NCBI GenBank assembly: GCA_963801185.1 | Contig: CAWDDW010000001.1 | Span: forward strand, 744,001-808,000 | Direction of reading: 5' to 3' | Source: Palsa-601 sp963801185 | Lineage (GTDB): Bacteria > Actinomycetota > Acidimicrobiia > Acidimicrobiales > Bog-793 | DNA: 64,000 bases | Part shown: piece after piece, positions 62,783 through 64,000 of the stretch | How the letters are laid out: every line of letters begins with the position of its first letter | Numbering within the stretch: position 1 is the first letter of the stretch | Position numbers and translations under genes: made by a program | Notes under the pieces: model-generated | The model's database searches: none | The model's input: only the letters and a program-made list of their open reading frames with translations | What the model was told of the DNA's origin: nothing

Positions 62783-63630
62783 GCCGAGACCCCATGAGTC
62801 CGCAGGATGTCGTTGAGCTTGGCCTTGTCATGGCGCTCACCCTCGGCGAGCCGCTTCAGCACGAGCACGCACGGCAGGAAGAACTCCCCGCCGGGCAGCT
62901 GGCGTCGTCGGGAAGCTCCTATGGCCACGGACCAGGGCGGCACGACGCCCCTGCCGAGCTCCGCTCCGCTCTCGGCATCTATCACCGGGATGGTCGGGTT
63001 CAGAATCGCTCCCTCCCCGAGCACCGAGCCCTCGCCCACGCGTGCACCCTGGGTCACCATGCACCGGCTGCCGATCGTCACGTCGTCCCCGACTATCACC
63101 GGCGCGGCGTTGGGTGGTTCGAGCACTCCCCCGATCCCGACGCCGCCCGACAGGTGCACCCGCTCCCCGATCTGCGCGCACGAACCGACGGTCGCCCACG
63201 TGTCCACCATGGTCTTCGCGCCGACGCGCGCGCCGATGTTCACGTAGCTCGGCATCAAGATGGCACCGGGTCCGACGTACGATCCCCAGCGGACCGACGC
63301 GCCTGGCACGACTCGCACGCCCGCCTCCTCGAACCCGTGCTTCAACGGCAGCTTGTCGGCGTACTCGAACGGGCCGAGCTCGACGGTGGAGATCGACGTC
63401 AGAGTGAAGAACAAGAGGATCGCCTGCCTCAGCCACTCGTGGACGACCACAGCGCCAGTCGGCTCGTCAACCTCCGCAACGCGGGCCTCGCCCGAGTCGA
63501 GAAGCGCGATCGCCTCCCGCACGGTCTGCAGCGCGTCTTCGTCGAGCGGGGGCAGCTCCCCTCGCTCGCGGAGCTCCCACAACTCCCCGACGGCCCGGCG
63601 CAGCTCGCTCACGAGAGCGACAGTAGCCAA
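62779..63630 (-). CDS. dapD: Tetrahydrodipicolinate N-succinyltransferase
   Basis: 283 residues. Left-handed beta-helix of hexapeptide repeats with the strongly conserved VRWGSYVGPGAILMPSYVNIGARVGAKTMVDTWATVGSCAQIGERVHLSGGVGIGGVLEPPNAAPVIVGDDVTIGSRC, as in E. coli-type DapD. Uses succinyl-CoA to make N-succinyl-2-amino-6-ketopimelate for lysine and meso-DAP. With dapE and a DNPR-type MurE it shows that meso-DAP is the wall diamino acid. Confidence 0.95.
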   Translation of the reverse strand: MATVALVSELRRAVGELWELRERGELPPLDEDALQTVREAIALLDSGEARVAEVDEPTGAVVVHEWLRQAILLFFTLTSISTVELGPFEYADKLPLKHGFEEAGVRVVPGASVRWGSYVGPGAILMPSYVNIGARVGAKTMVDTWATVGSCAQIGERVHLSGGVGIGGVLEPPNAAPVIVGDDVTIGSRCMVTQGARVGEGSVLGEGAILNPTIPVIDAESGAELGRGVVPPWSVAIGASRRRQLPGGEFFLPCVLVLKRLAEGERHDKAKLNDILRTHGVSA

Positions 63631-63650
63631 CTGCGGCCTAACCTCGGAAG

Positions 63651-64000
63651 ATGTCCATCAAGTCACCGAAGACAGCCTCGACAGCCCCTGCGCTCGACGG
63701 TTTCGCGCGGAGTCTTTCACCGCTGAAGGCGAGACACGGGACGTCTACTCGATCGGCGAAGGCCCGGCCGTCATCGTCATCAGCGAGGTCCCGGGCATCA
63801 CGCCGCTCGTCGCGGGCTTCGGGCGGCGAGTGGCGGCCATCGGCTGCACTGCCGTGCTTCCCCATCTCTTCGGGGACCCGGGCGCCGAGCCGACTAACGG
63901 CTACGCCGCCAGGGTGATCGCCAGGGCCTGCATCTCGAAGGAATTCGCCACCTTCGCCCGCAACAAGACGAGCCCGATCACGCGGTGGCTCCGCACGCTC
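63651..64000 (+). CDS. Dienelactone hydrolase family protein, N-terminal part, frame broken near 63709
   Basis: Start ATG 63651 (MSIKSPKTASTAPALDGFAR). Adding one base after 63709 joins it to ESFTAEGETRDVYSIGEGPAVIVISEVPGITPLVAGFGRRVAAIGCTAVLPHLFGDPG, the normal family N-terminus (alpha/beta hydrolase, with Glu and Pro of EVPGI at the oxyanion side). The frame is open to the right edge, so the nucleophile Cys/Ser region is outside. The substrate may be an ester or lactone; divergent from dapD. Confidence 0.7.

Overview
The window is a gene-dense, very GC-rich chromosomal segment with third codon positions that are mostly G or C. Its content points to an actinobacterium, most likely near the class Acidimicrobiia (inference). 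It has a division and cell wall (dcw) cluster without ftsA but with sepF and a DivIVA homologue, an LCP ligase, a polyphosphate glucokinase, a eukaryote-type isoleucyl-tRNA synthetase, actinobacterial-type LexA boxes (CGAAC-N4-GTTCG) and meso-diaminopimelate wall chemistry. I saw no mobile element, CRISPR array, rRNA or tRNA.

Layout. 0-7.7 kb: a P450 and divergent ferredoxin reductase, beta-oxidation-type enzymes (3-hydroxyacyl-CoA dehydrogenase, acyl-CoA dehydrogenase), exonuclease VII (xseAB), an NTF2-like protein and a ROK kinase. 7.8-8.1 kb: RNase P RNA on the minus strand. 8.2-20.4 kb: housekeeping genes (histidine phosphatases, zinc-ribbon protein, IMPase-family enzyme, polyphosphate glucokinase, PepA, cobalamin adenosyltransferase, Rrf2 regulator, short sigma factor, RluD, LspA, DksA/TraR-type protein with a histone-H1-like tail). 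20.5-23.7 kb: ileS. 23.8-45.6 kb: a minus-strand dcw cluster read from mraZ (45.5 kb) through rsmH, ftsL, ftsI, murE, mraY, murD, ftsW, murG, murC and murB; then, past a two-component system on the opposite strand, an LCP ligase, ftsQ, ftsZ, pgeF, yggS, sepF, yggT and divIVA. Most junctions from rsmH to murB are 1-4 nt stop/start overlaps. mraZ has a promoter and three 10-bp-phased MraZ boxes. No murF lies between murE and mraY.

45.8-53.2 kb: a lipoate-ligase-like protein, HNH nuclease, ROK glucokinase and DUF3040 protein, then a DNA-damage neighbourhood (dinB, PIG-L deacetylase, nrdR, LysM protein) divergent from lexA across four LexA-box-like sites. 53.2-61.7 kb: two FAD/GcvT demethylating dehydrogenases flank a choline-kinase-like protein and an APC permease, followed by a GDPD-like protein; this looks like a catabolic module for N-methylated compounds such as choline or glycine-betaine derivatives (inference). 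61.7-63.6 kb: dapE and dapD of the succinylase lysine/DAP pathway. The right edge holds a partial dienelactone hydrolase.

A strong overlay on the annotation: eleven genes, including essential ones (murC's neighbours murG, murD, murE and ftsI), each need one or two single-base corrections to read through. All twelve breaks are +1 or -1, many in short homopolymers, and every affected gene length fits the predicted indel. These are probably sequence errors rather than real pseudogenes; the genes are annotated at full length with the break position stated.
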